NCBI GenBank assembly: GCA_017530965.1
Contig: JAFXLS010000095.1
Span: forward strand, 1 to 64,000
Length of the DNA stretch: 64,000 nt
Direction of reading: 5' to 3'
From: Fibrobacter sp.
GTDB lineage: Bacteria; Fibrobacterota; Fibrobacteria; Fibrobacterales; Fibrobacteraceae
Made by a program: the position numbers and the translations under genes. Of the stretch, positions 40,371 through 49,560 are shown one piece after another (the first letter of the stretch is position 1; the number at the start of each line of letters is the position of its first letter). The notes under the pieces were generated by a model, which was given only the letters and a program-made list of their open reading frames with translations, searched no databases and was not told the DNA's origin.

Positions 40371-41603
40371 ATGCGTTTCCTAAAAACTTTCCTCTTTTTA
40401 ATTTTGTGGGTGGGGATTCCCTCGGTGTCTTTTGCTGACGTCGACCTGTGGGGAGATGATAGCGAACAGGGCAGTTCAAATGCCGGAAACGATCTGTGGG
40501 AGACACCCGCTCCCGCGCCGAAGCCTGTTGAAAAAGCGCCTGCTGCAAAACCTGCCGCTAAACCAGCTGCGAAGCCTGCCGAAAAGCCTGTGGCTAAACC
40601 GGCCGAAAAGCCTGTGACTAAACCAAAGCCTGCAGAGCAACCCGTTGCGCAACCTGTAACACAACCTGTTGCCCAGCCGGTCGCCGAGCCAGCTCCGGAA
40701 CCGATTATTCGCCGTGGTGATCCGCTGCCTCAACAGAATGAACCTGTTGTCAGCGATACCGCTCCTGTTGTTGCTAAACCTGTGCAAGAAGAGCCGGTCG
40801 CACCTGTAGCCGCAGAGCCTGATTCGGCTTCTACGGAATTCGGTACGGCGATGCTTTCCGAATCGGCGGAATCGGTTGTGGATTCAAATGCCGTTGTAGA
40901 TTCGTTGCAGACCGATTCTTCCAAGACCGATTCGGTGGCTACGCCTGTGGCTGCTGTTGATTCCGCCGCTAAAGATACGGTGGCGGCAAAGCCTGATTCT
41001 GCCGCAGCCGCTGTGGTTGATGGCTATGCTTTGTACGATTCTCTCCATGCGAATCAAAAGGACTCTCTGCGCTTCTGGGGAATGGGACTTGTGGTAGATG
41101 GTTCCTATGGACTGTTTAATCAAAAGTTGATGTCCAATTCCTTTATGGTTCCGAGTGCTGGTGCCGGTATTACGGCTATGATTGGCTATTCGCATTTTGC
41201 CTTGCGCCTTGAAGGTCTTTTCAAATACGAGAGAATTTATGTGAGCGAAGAGGTGGGTACTGTTAATGAAGGCTTTTGGCGTTTGGGCGGCGGAGCCTTT
41301 GCCCGCTTTATGTCTGGACTGGAATGCGGCTTTGTTGCGGAAGTGGGCGCTTCGATCTATTCGTCCTTAACCAATGACATCGTGCTTTACGATGACCAGA
41401 AAACAGTGTGGACGTTAAAGTCCTCGACTGAAATTCCCCTTGAAGTTGCGGTTGGTTATAAAATTCCTGTAAAGCCTGTATCTTTTGAATTTGCGGCCTT
41501 TTTCGATTATGAATTGACTAAATCCATGAATTTTGCCTTTGGCGGTGACTATAAGGCTACTGCCTGGCATGCCGGAATTCGTGCCATTGCGTGGTTGTTC
41601 TAA
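40371..41603 (+). CDS. Exported Pro/Ala/Lys-rich protein with C-terminal barrel domain
   Basis: A 410-residue protein started at the ATG at 40371 (GGAG 9 bases upstream), which gives the signal peptide ending VSFA-DV. Residues about 35-125 are a repetitive Pro/Ala/Lys/Val linker (units like KPAAKPAEKPVAKPAEKP, then QPVAQPV), likely an extended spacer across peptidoglycan. A Ser/Asp/Val-rich linker follows to about 215. The last 175 residues are strand-rich and end IRAIAWLF, like a small outer-membrane barrel. The function is unknown. Confidence 0.82.
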   Translation: MRFLKTFLFLILWVGIPSVSFADVDLWGDDSEQGSSNAGNDLWETPAPAPKPVEKAPAAKPAAKPAAKPAEKPVAKPAEKPVTKPKPAEQPVAQPVTQPVAQPVAEPAPEPIIRRGDPLPQQNEPVVSDTAPVVAKPVQEEPVAPVAAEPDSASTEFGTAMLSESAESVVDSNAVVDSLQTDSSKTDSVATPVAAVDSAAKDTVAAKPDSAAAAVVDGYALYDSLHANQKDSLRFWGMGLVVDGSYGLFNQKLMSNSFMVPSAGAGITAMIGYSHFALRLEGLFKYERIYVSEEVGTVNEGFWRLGGGAFARFMSGLECGFVAEVGASIYSSLTNDIVLYDDQKTVWTLKSSTEIPLEVAVGYKIPVKPVSFEFAAFFDYELTKSMNFAFGGDYKATAWHAGIRAIAWLF

Positions 41604-41618
41604 GGCGGGCTTGAAAAC

Positions 41619-43277
41619 ATGTTCTATTTAGGAAAAAAATATTGGACCGTTGCCACATTGTTTGTGTTGGCTTTTTGTGGTTGCGAATCTACGGATATTA
41701 CGACTTTGATTGAAATGGAAAACGCCAATAAGCCTATGGAGGTGAAGTCGGTACAGGATATATCTTACCTGGATGATTGTGATGGTTCGCAGGAAGGGCA
41801 AATCGTATATGTAAAGACCGATGACAATTTGGTTGTATGCAGCAATGGAGACTGGGTTAAATCCGACAGTTCCGTATTGCGGACCTCTGTTCCGACAAAA
41901 GACTCTGTTGTAAATCCCTCGGAACCTTCTAAAAATGAAACGGGACTAAAATCTAGTTGCCCGGTTAACAAGCGCTCTTCTTCAAATTTCTGCTTTGACG
42001 TGGTTATTCGAGATTTCCAGGCGAATCATCCTGACTTCGAAAATTTCGTAGAAGAATATGCCGGTGTTACCGGAAAAGGTGAAATCAAGAGGGATGCTAT
42101 TTATGCGTCGGGTTATTCCGGATATGATGGATTATGGTATAGTAATGACTATTATCACCTGACTTGCGGAAACAAGACTACTCTTGCAGGAATGGCTATC
42201 GGTACGGATGGACTGCCTCTATTTGCGAATCCTTATTTGCCCGCGTATCTTCAGCAAGTTTCTACTCAGCCCTCTTTGACTTATGGGGAATGTGAAGAGG
42301 GTGGTCGTATTCGGAGAGGCTTCTACAATAATTACATAAGCAACCCGGATATGTTGGCGAAGTCTTGTCTGTCTTCCAGGATGTCTTGGTCGGACGAAGT
42401 GTACTATACACCTGGCATGGTTGCATATGGCTTGTCTTTTGTTCCGAACAATGATGGTGAATATGACATGCTGGAGGGTGCCCGAATTGCAAAAGCGGCG
42501 GAACTCTGCGATAACCAGTATTTTGATCAGTGGTTCACGGATGTTGCCGGCGTTAATAAACGGTCCAATACGACGCTTAATCTTGAACGTGTCGATGGCG
42601 AATTAGGCAACTTTGTTGTCGATTACGATTACAACAATGGCGGTTTCTTCCCGTTGGATTCCATTGATCCTGTTTCGGATATGTGGGTTTCCTCAAAGTC
42701 TTGTGAGGGTTGCGATCAGTATGGGCCTCAGAGTCTTTCTATTTACTGTCCTCCATACAATTATGAGTATGCATCGACTCAAAGCGACCGTTTTGGCTAT
42801 AATACCCGAGATCTTTGCTCTAGCTGGCTTTCATTTGGCGGCCCCCGTGCTGTCGAATCGGATTTCGGTTATAGCGCTGCATGGAATGCCGCTGCCGCTG
42901 CAGGAAATCTGGGCCTTCGGCATTTGCGCAATTATCATTTTACGGTACAGGCTTATGCTCAGTTTGTGTATAAGGCTGAAGATGAAGGCTATCTGCAATT
43001 CATGTCTATTGATGACATGTGGGTCTATGTGGATGGTGTACTCGTTCATGATGGCGGTGGTGACCACCAGCCGGTTCCGTCTCCGCAGATTAGCCTGAAT
43101 AAGCTGGCGGAAAACAATCACGGTTGCCATGATGGGGAACCTCTTAAGTCGAAGATGACTGATGAAGGCGCGTGTAATGAATACACATGGGTCGATGGAT
43201 CCGTTCATCGCATCTGGGTTTTCTATGCAAACCGTCAAACAGATGGCTCTACGTTCTTTATTCGTGCAAAAATCTAG
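41619..43277 (+). CDS. Fibro-slime domain lipoprotein
   Basis: A 552-residue protein with a lipobox-like signal (LAFCGC). After a Ser/Thr-rich spacer, CFDVVIRDFQANHPDFENF (near residue 125) begins the fibro-slime (TIGR02148) domain; its hallmark C-terminal part is HFTVQAYAQFVYKAED, then SIDDMWVYVDGVLVHDGGG and GSVHRIWVFYANRQTDGSTFFI. The latter is a PA14-like beta-sandwich that often binds carbohydrate. Fibro-slime proteins were found associated with cellulose-grown Fibrobacter and are suspected in adhesion. Many Cys residues (CEGCDQYG, CPPYNYEY) suggest disulfides. Confidence 0.92.
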   Translation: MFYLGKKYWTVATLFVLAFCGCESTDITTLIEMENANKPMEVKSVQDISYLDDCDGSQEGQIVYVKTDDNLVVCSNGDWVKSDSSVLRTSVPTKDSVVNPSEPSKNETGLKSSCPVNKRSSSNFCFDVVIRDFQANHPDFENFVEEYAGVTGKGEIKRDAIYASGYSGYDGLWYSNDYYHLTCGNKTTLAGMAIGTDGLPLFANPYLPAYLQQVSTQPSLTYGECEEGGRIRRGFYNNYISNPDMLAKSCLSSRMSWSDEVYYTPGMVAYGLSFVPNNDGEYDMLEGARIAKAAELCDNQYFDQWFTDVAGVNKRSNTTLNLERVDGELGNFVVDYDYNNGGFFPLDSIDPVSDMWVSSKSCEGCDQYGPQSLSIYCPPYNYEYASTQSDRFGYNTRDLCSSWLSFGGPRAVESDFGYSAAWNAAAAAGNLGLRHLRNYHFTVQAYAQFVYKAEDEGYLQFMSIDDMWVYVDGVLVHDGGGDHQPVPSPQISLNKLAENNHGCHDGEPLKSKMTDEGACNEYTWVDGSVHRIWVFYANRQTDGSTFFIRAKI

Positions 43278-43322
43278 CCTTGGTGTGGGATAGTTTTTGT
43301 ATATTGTCCATAGGGAGACTTT

Positions 43323-43721
43323 ATGCTTAAGAAGTTATTGATTGTCTTGTTTGCCTTTGCTGTTTTCGCCGTGGCAGATCCTATATCTATCGAAGGCCGC
43401 TTGACCGAGATTCCGGGCAAGATGCCGAGCAACGACCTGTATAGCTACGTGTACGTGTTCAAGTACAAGGTGCTCAAGGTGGAATTTGGCAAATTGGATG
43501 CCAAGGATGTGCTGGTGGGGGTCTACAACCCGCTGATCGCTCGCGGCAAGGTGAAAGACAAGATGGCGGACAAGTCCAAGGGCAATGTGGGCGAGTTCAA
43601 GGCCAAGGCCAAGCATAAGCTTAAACTGGTGCCACTCGAAGGCAACTGGGATGGCGCTGTGGAAGACGAGTACTTTGACGACGAGTCTCCGCGTTACTTG
43701 GCTATCGAAGTGAACGAGTAG
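43323..43721 (+). CDS. Small exported protein, unknown function
   Basis: A 132-residue protein with a signal peptide (ends FAVFAVA-DP). The mature part is Lys-rich and beta-like (SIEGRLTEIPGKMPSNDLYSYVYVFKYKVLKVEFG). No family is recognised. AGGGAG lies 6 bases before the ATG. Its stop is 3 bases from the GTG start of the MBOAT gene, so the two are probably co-transcribed, and it may be an accessory to surface polymer acylation. That link is inferred from position only. Confidence 0.75.
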   Translation: MLKKLLIVLFAFAVFAVADPISIEGRLTEIPGKMPSNDLYSYVYVFKYKVLKVEFGKLDAKDVLVGVYNPLIARGKVKDKMADKSKGNVGEFKAKAKHKLKLVPLEGNWDGAVEDEYFDDESPRYLAIEVNE

Positions 43722-43724
43722 TTC

Positions 43725-45143
43725 GTGGTTTTTTCTTCTCAGCTGTTTTTGTTCTACTTCTTGCCGACTTTCTTGGTCGGCTATTTCGTGCTGTATAAGT
43801 TGCACGCGAAGCATTCGTTGTTGAATTTTTTCATCACGGTTTTCAGCTACATTTTTTACGGTTGGCTTGAACCGTGGCTTGTTTTCTTGATGTTCAGCTG
43901 CACCCTGGTGGTGTATGTGGCGGGCCGCTTTATTTCGGCTTCTGGAGCATCTAAATTACAGAGAAATTTGGCGCTGGGGATTGCCGTTGCGGTGAATCTT
44001 GGAGCCTTGGGCTTCTTTAAGTATTACATGTTTGGCATGGGGGTGCTGAACGATGTGGTTACGAAGCTTGGCTGTGAGCCTTTCTCGGTGATGACGGTGC
44101 TTTTGCCGGTGGGTATTTCGTTCTATTCGTTCCAGTCCATGAGTTATGCCATTGATGTGTGGCGTGGAACGGCTCCTCCGGTAAAGGATTTTGCCACTTT
44201 TGCTTGTTACGTGGCGCTTTTCCCGCAGTTGGTAGCGGGACCCATTGTTCGCTACAATACGGTGGCCGAGGAACTGGCGACCCGTGAGCATACGCTTGAA
44301 AATTTTGTGCGAGGCATGGTATTTTTCTGCTTCGGCTTTGCCGAAAAGATTTTCCTTGCGAACCAGGTGGGGATTATTGCAGACCGTGTGTTTGCCGCCG
44401 ACGCTCCTGGCGTGCTCAACAGTTGGTGGGGCGCCTTGGCGTACATGTTCCAGATTTACTTTGACTTTTCGGCGTATTCCAATATGGCCATTGGTCTTGG
44501 CCTTATGCTTGGGTTCCATTTCCCGCGTAACTTCAATGGCCCTTACCGTTCCAAGAGCATTACGGAATTCTGGAAACGCTGGCATATTTCGCTAACGAGC
44601 TGGTTCCGCGATTACCTCTATATTCCCATGGGTGGAAACCGCGTAGGTACGGCGCGCCTGTATTTTAACCTGTTCATGGTGATGTTCGTGAGCGGCGTTT
44701 GGCACGGGGCTAACTGGACTTTCGTGTGCTGGGGCCTGTACCATGCCTTCTTCATGATTCTGGAACGGGCAAACAACAAGCAGGCGCTTTACTACAAGTT
44801 GCCTCTGGTTGTGCAGCTTATGATTACCCAGGTGATAGTGCTCTTTGGTTGGGTGCTGTTCCGCGCCGACAATATCGGTGAAGCATGGCGTATGTGGAAG
44901 TGCATGCTGGGAATGAATGCGGTGAGCTCCGCCGATGCGATTCTATCGGCTGAAATCTTTACGCCTAGTTGCCTGTTCTTTATGGCGCTGGCCTTTATGC
45001 TTTCGTTCTGGCGATTCCGCAGTTATGACTGGTGCGACAAGGTGTCTCCCTACCGAGTGGCGGTTGCCTTTGTCATCTTTGTGGTGGCTGTCCTTGCGCT
45101 GTTTACCCAGAGCTATAATCCGTTCCTTTATTTCCAATTCTAA
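43725..45143 (+). CDS. MBOAT-family O-acyltransferase
   Basis: A 472-residue polytopic membrane enzyme of the AlgI/DltB type. The first codon is GTG (MVFSSQLFLFYFLPTFLVGYF). Family signatures include VGISFYSFQSMSYAIDV, LFPQLVAGPIVRY, FDFSAYSNMAIGLGLMLGF, the FWKRWHISLTSWFRDYLYIPMGG stretch and SGVWHGANWTF with the catalytic His. These enzymes move acetyl groups across the membrane for O-acetylation of exported polysaccharides, with AlgX/AlgJ-like SGNH partners. Such a partner (52748) lies 7.6 kb away. Confidence 0.93.
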   Translation: MVFSSQLFLFYFLPTFLVGYFVLYKLHAKHSLLNFFITVFSYIFYGWLEPWLVFLMFSCTLVVYVAGRFISASGASKLQRNLALGIAVAVNLGALGFFKYYMFGMGVLNDVVTKLGCEPFSVMTVLLPVGISFYSFQSMSYAIDVWRGTAPPVKDFATFACYVALFPQLVAGPIVRYNTVAEELATREHTLENFVRGMVFFCFGFAEKIFLANQVGIIADRVFAADAPGVLNSWWGALAYMFQIYFDFSAYSNMAIGLGLMLGFHFPRNFNGPYRSKSITEFWKRWHISLTSWFRDYLYIPMGGNRVGTARLYFNLFMVMFVSGVWHGANWTFVCWGLYHAFFMILERANNKQALYYKLPLVVQLMITQVIVLFGWVLFRADNIGEAWRMWKCMLGMNAVSSADAILSAEIFTPSCLFFMALAFMLSFWRFRSYDWCDKVSPYRVAVAFVIFVVAVLALFTQSYNPFLYFQF

Positions 45144-45230
45144 CGACGAGTTGGGAAAAAGAGTTCTATTAAAGTAAAAGAATGTTTGTAGAGTGGGCGT
45201 CAAGCTGCGTTTTTTCTAAATTTACGCCCG

Positions 45231-46055
45231 ATGAATTATTTATTTCGTTCTTTGCTGACTTTGTGTGCATGCTCGTTTATTTGCCTGACGGGCTGCGATG
45301 TTCCATTTTCCAAGGAAGACCCGGTGGTGGTCTCGGTGGGAGAGTCTAAGCTTCGCGAATCCGAAGTTTACCGTCTTGTCCCTGAATGGGATTACATGAC
45401 GGATCGTGAAAAGCTGACTTTCTTGGAACATTGGATTGATGAAGAAACCATTTACCAGGAAGCCATTGCCAAGGGCTTCTGGAAGGATCCTGCCTTGCAG
45501 GAACAGATTAAGCGTACTGAACGCAAGATAACGGTGGATTTTTATTTGCAGACCTTTGCCGATACCATGATGGTCGGTGACGCCGAAAAGCTGGATTATT
45601 ATCATGCCCATCCGGAATTTTTCGTGCGCGGCCGCAACTTGGTGACGGGTGCAATCCTCTACTTTAAGGATTGGCAGATGGCTGACATGTATTACAAGAG
45701 CCATAAGAAGTTGACCTATGAAACTTACCCGGCTGCCAACTGGATGGTGAAACGTATTGAAACCTTTGATACGGTTTCGGTTAGCCCCGACAGTTGCATG
45801 ATTCCGTCTCTTGCAGACGCTGAACTGGGAACGCTTTCGACCATCAAGGTTTGCGGTGGTGCAATCAAGATGGCTGTGGTGGTGTCTAGGCTTGACTCCG
45901 CCGATGTGCTGCCCTATGCCGAGGTTGCCGAAGATGTGGCTGCCCGCGCTTGGGTAGAACACCAGAAGACGGTTCTTTCTCGCCTTAAGAAGGAATGGAA
46001 AAAGGCCCGCCCGATTTTCTCGCAGATGAATGTTTTTAGTGAAAAGGAAAAGTAA
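45231..46055 (+). CDS. PrsA/SurA-like foldase lipoprotein
   Basis: A 274-residue protein with lipobox LTGC (Cys22). Residues 30-125 resemble the SurA/PrsA N-terminal chaperone core (VVSVGESKLRESEVYRL, DREKLTFLEHWIDEETIYQEAIAKGF). The C-terminal half is helical and lacks a clear parvulin active-site motif, so I read it as a chaperone-like relative rather than a proven isomerase. Its TAA overlaps the ATG of the two-domain foldase (TAATG), a tight operon. Confidence 0.78.
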   Translation: MNYLFRSLLTLCACSFICLTGCDVPFSKEDPVVVSVGESKLRESEVYRLVPEWDYMTDREKLTFLEHWIDEETIYQEAIAKGFWKDPALQEQIKRTERKITVDFYLQTFADTMMVGDAEKLDYYHAHPEFFVRGRNLVTGAILYFKDWQMADMYYKSHKKLTYETYPAANWMVKRIETFDTVSVSPDSCMIPSLADAELGTLSTIKVCGGAIKMAVVVSRLDSADVLPYAEVAEDVAARAWVEHQKTVLSRLKKEWKKARPIFSQMNVFSEKEK

Positions 46056-47344
46056 TGAAGTTTCCTGGTCGTTTGGTTTTTGCTTTGTGCATTCTCGGGA
46101 TATCTTTTGCCGAGGCTGAACCAGCATTGATGGAAGGAATTGCTGCGGTTGTTGACGGTAAACCGATTATGCGTTCGGAGTATTTGAATAGCCTGTATCG
46201 CTTTCAAGAAACTCCCGAAGGAAACGCCATGTCGGAAGCGGATCAGCGCAAGTATGTGCTGGACCAGTTGATTGAGGAAAAGGTCCTGCTCAGCCGTATT
46301 GACCGCGATTCCATCGTGATTACCGATACCGAAGTGGATCAGCGCGTGAACGCCCACTTGTCTCAGCTTGCTGCAAGCCAGAATACGGATTTGGCGACTC
46401 TTGAAAAGGCTATTCGTGCTCAGCTTGGCATTAGCATGGCTCAATACCGCGACCAGCTGTCTAAGCAGATTCGTGGTCACATTGAAATGGCCCGCGTACG
46501 CCAGCGACATGTTGGTTCGATTACGCCCACCAAAAAAGAGGTGGATGCCTTTTTTGCGAATTACAAGGATTCGATTCCGCAGCAGTTCAACTGCGTTCTG
46601 TTGAGCCATATTCAATTGCCCATTTTGCCTGATTCCATGATTGTGGATTCAGTGAAGCGCATTGCCGATGCCTTGATTGATACGCTTAACCTGGGCATGA
46701 GCTTTGAACTGTTGGCCAAGGCCCATTCGCAGGATACTTCTGCTGCCAAGGGCGGTGACCTGGGTTATTTCAAGCGCGGCCAGTTGGATCCGGCTTTTGA
46801 ACGTGCTCTGGACGCCTTGAAGAACGGTCAGTACTCTTCGAACCCGGTGAAGACGAAGCTGGGATGGCACATTGCCCGTGTGCTTGGTCGTAAAGAAGAT
46901 GGTGTTCGTTCTGCCCAGATTTTGCTCCGTACGATTCCGACCGCAAAGGATACCGCTGCTGTGATAGCTCTTGCGGATTCTCTTCAGAAGAACATCAAGT
47001 CTACGGAAGCCTTTGCTGCCGCCGCGAGAAAGTATAGCGAAGACAAGTCCAGCAACTTTGCCGGTGGCCGCCTCGGTTGGTTCCAACGTAATGAAATGGA
47101 ACCGGCTTATGTGGAACCTGTTGCGAATTTGAATGTAGGCGAAATTTCGGAACCGGTTTTGATTGATGGCGCTTACCACTTGTTCCGTCTGGATGATTCT
47201 CGCCAGACCCGCGATTTGAATTTGGAAGAGGATTACGGTAAGATTGAACAGATGGCTGCAACCCATCTTGAAAATCAGAAACTTGAAGCGCTGGTGAAAA
47301 AGTGGCGCGAAGAAGTGCATATCGAAATCCGCATGACGGAATAA
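46055..47344 (+). CDS. SurA-type periplasmic peptidyl-prolyl isomerase
   Basis: A 429-residue exported foldase. Signal peptide ends SFA-EA; a SurA N-terminal domain (IAAVVDGKPIMRSEYLNSLYRFQET, LDQLIEEKVLLSRIDRDSI) is followed by two parvulin domains (about 175-275 with AHSQDTSAAKGGDLGYFKRGQLDPAFERAL, and 285-390 with YSEDKSSNFAGGRLGWFQRNEMEPAY). Such proteins carry unfolded outer-membrane proteins across the periplasm. The start overlaps the upstream foldase stop. The product likely serves the many barrel proteins of this region. Confidence 0.9.
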   Translation: MKFPGRLVFALCILGISFAEAEPALMEGIAAVVDGKPIMRSEYLNSLYRFQETPEGNAMSEADQRKYVLDQLIEEKVLLSRIDRDSIVITDTEVDQRVNAHLSQLAASQNTDLATLEKAIRAQLGISMAQYRDQLSKQIRGHIEMARVRQRHVGSITPTKKEVDAFFANYKDSIPQQFNCVLLSHIQLPILPDSMIVDSVKRIADALIDTLNLGMSFELLAKAHSQDTSAAKGGDLGYFKRGQLDPAFERALDALKNGQYSSNPVKTKLGWHIARVLGRKEDGVRSAQILLRTIPTAKDTAAVIALADSLQKNIKSTEAFAAAARKYSEDKSSNFAGGRLGWFQRNEMEPAYVEPVANLNVGEISEPVLIDGAYHLFRLDDSRQTRDLNLEEDYGKIEQMAATHLENQKLEALVKKWREEVHIEIRMTE

Positions 47345-47379
47345 TTTATTTTTCGTTAAAACAATAAGTCGCGAGCCTT

Positions 47380-48069
47380 ATGATTCATTTTAACCACGTC
47401 ACTAAATCTTACGAGGATAATTGGAAGGCTCTTTCCAACGTGACGTTGCGTATTCATAAGGGTGAATTCGTGTTCTTGACGGGGCATTCCGGTGCCGGTA
47501 AATCGACGCTATTGAAGTTGATTTACATGGACGAACGACCGGACGAGGAACGCGGCGGCCAGGTGATGGTGAAGTTTACGGGTGACTGCCTGTATGACAG
47601 CAAGAATACGCCGGACAACAAGATTCAGGCGCTCCGCCGCAAGATGGGTATTATTTTCCAGGACTTTAAGCTACTACCGGATCGCAATGTTTTTGAAAAT
47701 GTAGCCCTCGCTCTCCGCATTGTGGGAACCCCCAGCAAGTTGATCAATGCTGCGGTGTTTGATGCTTTGGCCTTGGTGGGCATTAGCCAGAAACGCTTTG
47801 CCATGCCTTATACGCTTTCTGGTGGTGAACAGCAGCGTGTGGCGATTGCGCGCGCCATGGTGCACAATCCGTATCTTCTCTTGGCTGACGAACCGACGGG
47901 TAACTTGGACCCGAAAAACGCTGAAGAAGTTTTCAGAATTTTCAAGGAAATCAATGCCCGTGGTACAACCGTCGTGATGGCAACGCATAACCCGGACTTT
48001 TACTTGAATAGCCCTTTCCGCCGCCTGGTTCTTGACCACGGCGAACTCTTGAACAGAGATTTGATTTAA
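47380..48069 (+). CDS. ftsE: Cell-division ABC transporter ATP-binding protein FtsE
   Basis: A 229-residue ABC ATPase: Walker [10 protein letters not shown] (residues 35-43), signature [15 protein letters not shown], Walker [14 protein letters not shown]-loop in [10 protein letters not shown]. Opening [21 protein letters not shown] and the Q-loop region ([26 protein letters not shown]) are FtsE-type. It normally pairs with FtsX to activate septal amidases. No ftsX is adjacent: the next gene is an exported protein. Confidence 0.92.
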   Translation: MIHFNHVTKSYEDNWKALSNVTLRIHKGEFVFLTGHSGAGKSTLLKLIYMDERPDEERGGQVMVKFTGDCLYDSKNTPDNKIQALRRKMGIIFQDFKLLPDRNVFENVALALRIVGTPSKLINAAVFDALALVGISQKRFAMPYTLSGGEQQRVAIARAMVHNPYLLLADEPTGNLDPKNAEEVFRIFKEINARGTTVVMATHNPDFYLNSPFRRLVLDHGELLNRDLI

Positions 48070-48095
48070 TCTATTTAGAATACAGAGGGGCGGGA

Positions 48096-48719
48096 TTGGG
48101 TTCTTTGGTTAAGAGCATTGTTTGCTTGCTACTTGTTACCTTGTCTGTATTTGCCTCTGAAGAAGATTCAGAGCACGAGTATAGGCGGGAAGATAAAAGC
48201 CATAATGTGGCTTATTTTGGAGCCGATGTCTCTGCATGGTCCGATCATGTTGATTGCAATATGGTGGTTGAAGGGGGATCTCCCATTTTGAATCGCCTTT
48301 ATTTGACGGCTGATTTGTTGAATGTCCATATTATGTCTGACAAGGACAGGGAAGATTCTGATTCGACTGCAAGAATAACGGGCATGAGTGGCCTTGTGTC
48401 GCTGGGATTTTTTCCGCTTGTTTTTGTTGGCTATATGCCTGAAAATATTTGGTATGGGGTGCTGGCCCTGATGAATCCAACTTTGGAGTATTATTTTTGG
48501 GAAGGTCTTACGACCGTATCGGTTGGAGTAGGTTATAAGACGGATTGGTTTGCTTTTAGTCCCGGCCGTGAGTTTTATTTTAGACCCCATGCAGATGTAA
48601 ACTTGAATGTATTCTTGATTAGGATTTCTGCATCGTATGCCTATGTGGTCAAGGATACCTATGACCTGAAAAAAGGTTCCCGGTTTTATCTAAGAATTTA
48701 TATGGGGAATTGGTATTAA
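48096..48719 (+). CDS. Exported barrel-like protein, TTG start
   Basis: A 207-residue protein. The only good start is TTG at 48096 with GAGGGG 5-6 bases upstream; it gives a signal peptide (ends LSVFA-SE). The mature part is beta-rich with aromatic strands (YLTADLLNVHIM, GLTTVSVGVGYKTDWFAF) and ends YLRIYMGNWY, a terminal aromatic. The function is unknown. It abuts the convergent RsuA-type gene with one base between them. Confidence 0.72.
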   Translation: MGSLVKSIVCLLLVTLSVFASEEDSEHEYRREDKSHNVAYFGADVSAWSDHVDCNMVVEGGSPILNRLYLTADLLNVHIMSDKDREDSDSTARITGMSGLVSLGFFPLVFVGYMPENIWYGVLALMNPTLEYYFWEGLTTVSVGVGYKTDWFAFSPGREFYFRPHADVNLNVFLIRISASYAYVVKDTYDLKKGSRFYLRIYMGNWY

Positions 48720-48720
48720 G

Positions 48721-49560
48721 CTAGGTCTGGATGACCTTGATTTCGCCGGGCTTTAAATCGCCGAGGACGTATTTGTCGAATTGGATGCGCATGAGACGCA
48801 TGACTTCGTAGCCTAAGTGGGCGAGCATGCGGCGGATTTCGCGGTTCTTGCCTTCGGAAAGGGTGAATTCGAGCCAGCAGTTCTTTTCGCCTTCGCTTAC
48901 GAGCGTGACGCGGTCGGCGTGCATGAATTCTTGTTTTTCTCCGAAGACGCGGGCCGCGACGTTGAAGCCGGCTTCCATTTTCGCAAGGTCGTCAGCGGTG
49001 GGGTGGCCTTTGACCTGCACACGGTAGATTTTGAGGTGTTGAGTCAAGCCTAGATCCTGCTCCTTCGAACCTAACTCGACTAAGGGGCTGAAGCCCCTAG
49101 TCTTGTTTATCGACTTCGCTGGCGCTCCGCTCAGGATGACATCTGCCCATTGCGTGTCATTGGTAAACAGCAGCAAGCCTTCGCTTGCGGCGTCGAGGCG
49201 GCCTACGGGAGCGATGTGCGGCATGGGCTTGCCGGGGTAAATTTTGTTGTATTGTTCGCGGAATAAATCCATCACGGTCTTGCGGCCTTTTTCGTCGCTT
49301 GCGGTGGTGACGATTCCGCGAGGCTTGTTCATGGCGAAGTAGACGAATTCGCTTGCGGTAACGGGGGTGCCGTCAACGAGAATTTCGTCGTTTTCGTAGG
49401 CGGGCGATTCGGGGTCGCGTACGGGTTTGCCTCGGAGAATCACGTGGCCTTCACGTACTAGTTTTTCGGCCTGGCTGCGGCTGCAGTAGCCGCGTTTGGA
49501 AATTATGCGGGCAACGCCGTGGGCGCCTTGCTTTTGAGGTTTGCGGTTATTGAATGCCAT
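48721..49560 (-). CDS. RsuA/RluB-family pseudouridine synthase with embedded repeat
   Basis: A 279-residue enzyme with an N-terminal S4 RNA-binding domain (IISKRGYCSRSQAEKLVREGHVILRGK) and the catalytic Asp in PVGRLDAASEGLLLF; GKNREIRRMLAHLGYEVMRLMRIQF is the second signature. Between TNDTQWAD and IYRVQVKG, where relatives have about 13 residues, there are 37 (from VILSGAPAKSINK to LGLTQHLK). They are encoded by an 88-base structured repeat (49053-49140) read in frame. Catalytic residues lie outside it, so the enzyme may still work. The target (16S or 23S) is not determined. It overlaps the next gene upstream by 14 bases. Confidence 0.9.
   Translation of the reverse strand: MAFNNRKPQKQGAHGVARIISKRGYCSRSQAEKLVREGHVILRGKPVRDPESPAYENDEILVDGTPVTASEFVYFAMNKPRGIVTTASDEKGRKTVMDLFREQYNKIYPGKPMPHIAPVGRLDAASEGLLLFTNDTQWADVILSGAPAKSINKTRGFSPLVELGSKEQDLGLTQHLKIYRVQVKGHPTADDLAKMEAGFNVAARVFGEKQEFMHADRVTLVSEGEKNCWLEFTLSEGKNREIRRMLAHLGYEVMRLMRIQFDKYVLGDLKPGEIKVIQT
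49053..49140 (-). repeat. 88-nt palindromic element inside the pseudouridine synthase gene
   Basis: Starts GTCATCCTGAGCGGAGCG on the minus strand and contains a strong hairpin at 49078-49102 (GACTAAGGGGCT with AGCCCCTAGTC around GA). It resembles GTCATCCTGAGCG elements dispersed in many bacterial genomes. The element is translated in frame, beginning with GTC as Val, and corresponds to the extra residues of the protein. Confidence 0.8.
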
